A DNA stretch of 64,000 bases from Calliopum simillimum. Its lineage: Eukaryota > Arthropoda > Insecta > Diptera > Lauxaniidae. A model generated the notes under the pieces. That model had not been told where the DNA came from. It ran no database searches and saw only the letters and a list, made by a program, of their open reading frames with translations. Where the stretch lies: contig OX638368.1 of NCBI GenBank assembly GCA_951812925.1, forward strand, positions 71,830,422 through 71,894,421. Reading direction: 5' to 3'. How positions within the stretch are numbered: position 1 is the first letter of the stretch; the number at the start of each line of letters is the position of its first letter. Below are positions 59,466 to 64,000 of the stretch, in pieces. A program made the translations under genes and the position numbers.

Positions 59466-60560
59466 CACGTATTATATTGAAAAATAATGATTATCAGAAA
59501 ATGTATTTTTTTTTTTGAATGTCAAAGTTTTCAAAATTTATCGATTTTGTCTTTTTGAGCTTAAATTTTCGAATAATCCCCATAATTCACGTATTATATA
59601 TAAAAACTCAAAGAAATGTTTTTTTAAAAGCTAAATGCTTGTACTTTTTGCCAAAATACTATTTTGACATATCTTGATGCAAACGAATTAAAAATAGCGT
59701 TCCAAAAAAGTCAATTTATTTTGTCCCGTCAAAAACTTAATATGAAAAAGTTCATAAAAAAAAGTACTTAAAAAAGGCAGCAGGGACTCAGCATTTCGAT
59801 TAAGCATACTTGGCCACACATTATATTGGAAAATAGTGAAAATCAGAAAATGTATTTTTTTTTTTTAATGTCAAAGTTTGCAATTTTTCAAATTTTTTAA
59901 TATTTGAAAATCACTATAATTCATATAAAATCTGCAGAAAAAAAATATGTTATTTTTAACAAAGTAGAAACAATATACTTTCTAACGATATGCTACATAA
60001 GTGCATCCGGCTTAAAACAAATTAACTAGAGCGTTTATCCAGAACTTTCTTATATAAAAACTTCCATAGAGCATTTTTGCTATTTAAAGTCCAACTTTGA
60101 GCCCATTATGCAACTAAAGCAAAACAAAATTTTAAGATTTTATAGTTTTTTTTTTTTCGTCACTAAGTATTATCTGATGATTGGCGTAAAAATATTTTAA
60201 ATCCATAGCACTTTCAAATTTTACCTATTTATGGCCACAATCTCCCATTGTGCGGCGTCTACACCATCAAAAACAACGACAACTGCACCTGACAAAACTG
60301 CTACAAGGAAAGAAAAAGCTTACAGGAGGAATATCTAAAAGAAATTTTAGAAACAAAAAAAAATCAGAGTTTAACCAAAAGAGAAATATTATAAAAGAAA
60401 GTTAGAAAAAAGCTGAGAACGAAGCGAAAAAAGAAGAAAGGCATGTAGAAAAAACAAAACTTTTGAAGGAATTAATCGAAATTCAAAAATCTAAAAAATA
60501 GTTTGGCCAACATCTGCGTTTTTTTAATAATAATTCTTTTTTTTTTATACACAATATATC
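59466..60560. other. duplicated mariner host repeat and AT-rich DNA
   Basis: 59740-59880 repeats the sequence around the mariner insertion (CATACTTGGCCACA, CAGAAAATGTATTTTTTTTT). No gene recognised; 60290-60500 is A-rich. Confidence 0.5.
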
Positions 60561-60564
60561 GCCC

Positions 60565-60800
60565 TTGAAATGTAAAAACGCGTAACATCATCTTGAATTT
60601 TTGCAAAGGCGTTGCATAAAACGTGTTGAAACTCCAAATATTTTAAATTTAAAAGACAGTTTTGGCAAGTATTGCCTAAAATAAAATCGGTATTAAGCAA
60701 TACCAGCCAAAAGTGGCTTTTAAATTTAAAATATTTGGAGTTTTAAGACGATTTTTGCAACGCCTTTGAATGATGTTACGCCTTTTTGCATTTCCGTCAC
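60565..60800. mobile_element. about 235-bp palindromic MITE
   Basis: Inverted arms: GCGTAACATCAT...GCAAAGGCGTTGCA...CTCCAAATATTTTAAATTTA against their complement at 60690-60790. Centre near 60682. Confidence 0.7.
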
Positions 60801-61050
60801 CTGAATGTATGTACTTATGTACCCAAATGCTTTAATCGTTACTTTGTGAAATGAATTTGATGTTTATTAAAGACACAAATTAAACTATTCAAAGATTTGC
60901 AGCAATGTCGTCTCTTTTAATTTTTCCTCTGAACTGTAGAACTGCTTCTGGTACGTCGATTACTTCAGCATCAGCTACATTTTCATTACGAATGTCTGGC
61001 GTTTCTAGTGGATCTATGGGAATATCTTCGTTTTGAGACCATAAATCATT

Positions 61051-61320
61051 TTCTTCTATGCAAGGTTATGTAAGACGCAACATCCAAGGACAAATTTGCA
61101 CATTTTTTCCATATAGAAAAAGTCGAGACGCATGAGCTGTCGAAATCTTTGTTTGAGCAGCCCAAAACTGTTTCCAATTGAGGCGTTCTTCTATGCAAGG
61201 TTATGTAAGACGCAACATCCAAGGACAAATTTGCACATTTTTTCCATATAGAAAATGTCGAGACGCATGAGCTGTCGAAATCTTTGTTTGAGCAGCCCAA
61301 AACTGTTTCCAATTGAGGCG
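61051..61320. repeat. tandem duplication, 2 x 135 bp, of nuclease C-terminal coding sequence
   Basis: 61051-61185 and 61186-61320 are almost identical (one clear difference, GAAAAAG against GAAAATG). Each encodes, on the minus strand, the last 40 or so residues and stop of the HARBI1-like nuclease. Confidence 0.93.
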
Positions 61321-62757
61321 TTGCGTGCATTAACGCCCTAAGTCGACTTAGGGCGTTTTTGCGCCCATCGCTTTTTTGAAAAGCTTGGGTCCTCAAATAT
61401 ATGTGCACTTAATTTCAACTTCCAATTACGATCACAGAATGCTGTAGAGCAATATATATGTACTGTTTAAAGAGTTGCGTGCAAGAAGGGTGCAGTGCGA
61501 CTTGGGGCGTTTTTGCATAAATCAGTTCGCGGCAGGAAAAACGGTTTTTACTCAAAACCAAGGTGCCTAACGAAAAAATTTTATATGGCAAAAATGCTTA
61601 GAATTGTCTAAAGAGAACGTGTGATTTTTTTAGATTTTTTTTGAGATTTTTTTTTTTAGCCAAATTTTGAAAAATTATAAAATGTTCGAAAAAATTCTGA
61701 AAAAATACACACATATTTTTTGGACGATTCTAAGCATTTTCTGCCTTATACACTTTTTTCGTAAAGCACCTTGCTTTTGAATTAAAACCATTTTTCCTGC
61801 CGGGTAAAAAAAGTCCCTATGTTTGAGTGGCCATATTTCGATAAATTTTTAGTCTAAGAAATTTTTCAACAAAACTTTTTAAAGGAAATTTTATCTCCTT
61901 ATTTTTTGTCAAATTTTGTCTTTTCCTATCTTTGATCTAAAAAAAGTTATCGTCAAAAGAGTAAAAAAATACAAGAATTCTAAAATTTTTTTTGATTTCA
62001 ATATTCTATAAATTCGTTAAAATCCATTGCGCCGCTTTTGTGTAATATTGAATCAAAATATTCAAGCCTTTAAAAGTGTGTGTGACACTCTTGCCATACC
62101 ATCTACATGTCACTATTTATAATCAGCATTTGTCTACCAAACTTAGCCACCGTTTGCGACTTATTGCCCAATAAATTCTAATTTTAAAGAATTTGCTACG
62201 CTTTTCTAACAGTATCTACAAGGTTAGAATTGATCCCAGTCACAATGTTATGCTAATATAGAACATTGTACCAAATTTCGTTAAAATCTTTATAACCGTT
62301 TGCAAAAAAAAATATTTACCAGGTGCAAAACTTAGATGCAAATATAGGCTTGCGTTTTATAAAATTAAAATTTTGAAGAAATAAACAAAAACGCACATTT
62401 ATAAATAGTTGAGGTGAAAGAATATTTCATTCCCCTCATTTAAAAAAAAAATTCATTAAAATCGGAACAGTTTTGCCGGTTTCCCAAGCAAAATGCTAAC
62501 ATTACTCCAGTGATAGTCATATGGATTTATGCAAAAACGCCCTATAATTTAAATTTTTCCTTCTTCGATAATTCTGTCAAAATGCGTTAGTATTATGTGT
62601 TAGCGGTAATTATTTACTCATTTTATTAGTTTTAATTGAATAAATTTGTTTTTCAAGGTTTAAATGATGGTTTGTTCATTTTATCAGCATTTAGAAACTT
62701 TAAATTGAATTATCTCGAAATGCCATTTTTCGACTTGGGGCGTTAATGCACGCAACG
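61319..62757. mobile_element. 1.44-kb foldback/MITE inside the nuclease gene
   Basis: Ends CGTTGCGTGCATTAACGCCC inverted at both sides. It lies exactly at the centre of AATTGAGG/CCTCAATT, so the target was palindromic and the duplication length cannot be read. Subterminal GACTTAGGGCGTTTTTGC blocks recur. Restoring continuity joins RVTIEA to SIGNSFGLLK. Confidence 0.85.
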
Positions 62758-63179
62758 CCTCAATTGTCACTCTTGTTTGAGAGTGCTTATGATTGTATCG
62801 TATTTGCTGACTATTTAAATCACCTTAATTCTTGTAGGGAGTCATTAAATATTCTCGCAAGGGATATGCAGCATCACCCAGGAAATGGTATTGTTGCCCT
62901 AAATAAGAAAAATATGGTTTTGAAAGGCTTATAAACTGAATGTAAAGACTAACCGCAAATACTTGGAATATCTTTAGATATAAATGATATTTTAAAAATT
63001 CTTGCATCATGTATTTTGCTGGGCGATCCGACGACGACGTCAGTAAGTTTTTTTTTTGCATCACATATTCCTTGCATCTTAATTGATATTAATCCATGTC
63101 TATTGGCATATGTCGATCTAATTTTGTTAACAGGCTTCCTTATATAAATATAGCAGCCATCAATGCAGCCTGCGATCTA

Positions 63180-64000
63180 CATATCGCGACCTTAGAACAA
63201 CAGGGTTCTATCTACACTCACATCACTTTCGAGAAATCTATGTTTGATTATTTCGTGTCGCATAACTTTTTTTGAATTGAGCTTAATCACAATATTATTT
63301 ATATTACAAGCATTTTATTCTCGCGAGGATTTCATTGATACTAAAATAATTTAAAAACGTTGCCTAGTTAATAAGGAATTTAAGTTTAACAAAATCGATA
63401 GAACTTTGTTGCTAAACGATAAGGTACTTGAAATTGAGAAACAAGGTTCTAACTGCCAGATAGAACTTTGTGTTTCTGTAAGATTTTTTTTTTATTCAGA
63501 TAGAACTTTGTGTTTCTGTAAGAGAGTAGGCAAATTAGTTAAAATCATGTAATTTTGGTAAACAAGCCCCGATTTTGAGCCGACATGGCTTATTATATTA
63601 GTAAATGGACTTACAAAAAACTTAAGATTTATGTTGTTTTTGGAAAAAGGTCGAAAAAGCGTTTTTGAAAAATTGACATACCTTTATGTATCATTTAAAG
63701 CGAGTATAACTTTTTAAAGCAAAATCACACAAGGCCAGTTTATAGCTCATTTTGAAGACAAAGAACAGTACTAAAATGTTGCATTCAATAGAAAAGAGTA
63801 AAACAGTTTTGGACGTCTTCTACACAACCACAAAAATCGTGTTTTTGATCATTTTTGAACATTTGGGGTAAGATATCTCGAAAACCATATAAGGTATAGC
63901 GACTTTGAAGCCAGATTCGGATTCAGCGTAGGCAAGTTTATTCAAAATGACTATTTTTGATTTGAATTCTTCAATTTTCCAAAACTGTTTTTCGACCTTT
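63180..64000. other. non-coding, includes a copy of the shared module
   Basis: A 24-bp direct repeat (AGATAGAACTTTGTGTTTCT) lies at about 63460-63523. The shared palindrome module is at 63866-63935 (AAGATATCTCGAAAACCATA). No gene recognised. Confidence 0.5.

Larger units (their letters stand above)
61051..63176 (-). pseudogene. PIF/Harbinger (HARBI1-like) nuclease, catalytic part, MITE-interrupted
   Basis: On the minus strand, after an acceptor at about 63177: IAGCIDGCYIYIRKPVNKIR (first catalytic Asp), YANRHGLISIKMQGICDAKK, LTDVVVGSPSKIHDARIFK, then a likely intron (donor near 62953, acceptor TTATTTAG near 62899) and YHFLGDAAYPLREYLMTPYK (second catalytic Asp). A one-base shift leads to QIRYNHKHSQTRVTIEA (catalytic Glu). 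The frame is broken by a 1.44-kb MITE and resumes SIGNSFGLLKQRFRQLMRLD, MCKFVLGCCVLHNLA and stop, present twice in tandem. All three DDE residues of the Harbinger family are visible, but the gene is disabled by the MITE and a frameshift. The N-terminal exon for this copy was not found to its right. Confidence 0.85.

Noticed and set aside
61046..61408. 120-codon minus-strand frame with a duplicated TPQLETVLGCSNKDFD segment
   Set aside because: It is the wrong frame of the HARBI1-like C-terminus; the correct frame reads IGNSFGLLKQRFRQL and ends CCVLHNLA.

Overview
This window is eukaryotic DNA from an insect, most likely a brachyceran fly. The reasons are two spliced exons of the fly-type nuclear 5'-3' exoribonuclease Rat1/XRN2, consensus GT/AG introns (one only 54 bp), rosa/mariner/Tc1/Harbinger/Transib transposon remains, and very AT-rich intergenic DNA. 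There is no prokaryotic gene organisation. Almost all of the 64 kb is transposable-element sequence, mostly non-autonomous foldback (long-palindrome) elements inserted into one another. A 200-base assembly gap lies at 12360-12559.

Layout. 0-16 kb: a truncated DD41D (rosa) transposase, then a series of foldback elements (1107-1817, 2717-4213, 4307-5907, 6139-7652), a Tc1 relic, a deleted second rosa copy, a DD34D mariner relic and a 2.25-kb palindrome. 16.8-19.8 kb: a decayed non-LTR retrotransposon on the minus strand. 20-25 kb: tandem repeats, a third rosa copy, and a LINE ORF1 split by a 1.9-kb foldback with a 9-bp target duplication, which itself carries a 5'-truncated LINE. 25.4-26.9 kb: the only clearly constrained host gene sequence, two adjacent XRN2 exons whose neighbouring exons are not in the window. 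27-40.6 kb: an exceptional nest in which one 1-kb-class hairpin-ended repeat has been expanded to 11.8 kb by at least five successive or nested insertions, two of them LINEs. 40.8-43 kb: a Tc1-like palindrome and a mariner relic.

44-64 kb holds pieces of PIF/Harbinger-type genes. There is a HARBI1-like nuclease N-terminus (plus), a multi-exon Myb/SANT-like gene (plus) broken by a 1.05-kb Transib element and by a 9.7-kb intron full of repeats (including a gag relic and a 5.2-kb palindrome), a DD34D mariner pseudogene, and the catalytic C-terminal part of a HARBI1-like nuclease (minus) that is interrupted by a 1.4-kb MITE and ends in a tandem 135-bp duplication.

Many insertion boundaries were resolved by comparing interrupted and uninterrupted copies within the window, giving target-site duplications of 2 (TA), 3, 4, 5, 8, 9 and 10-14 bp. 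The genes do not form a pathway. The biology visible is successive transposition into an intron- and repeat-rich locus around a conserved exonuclease gene.
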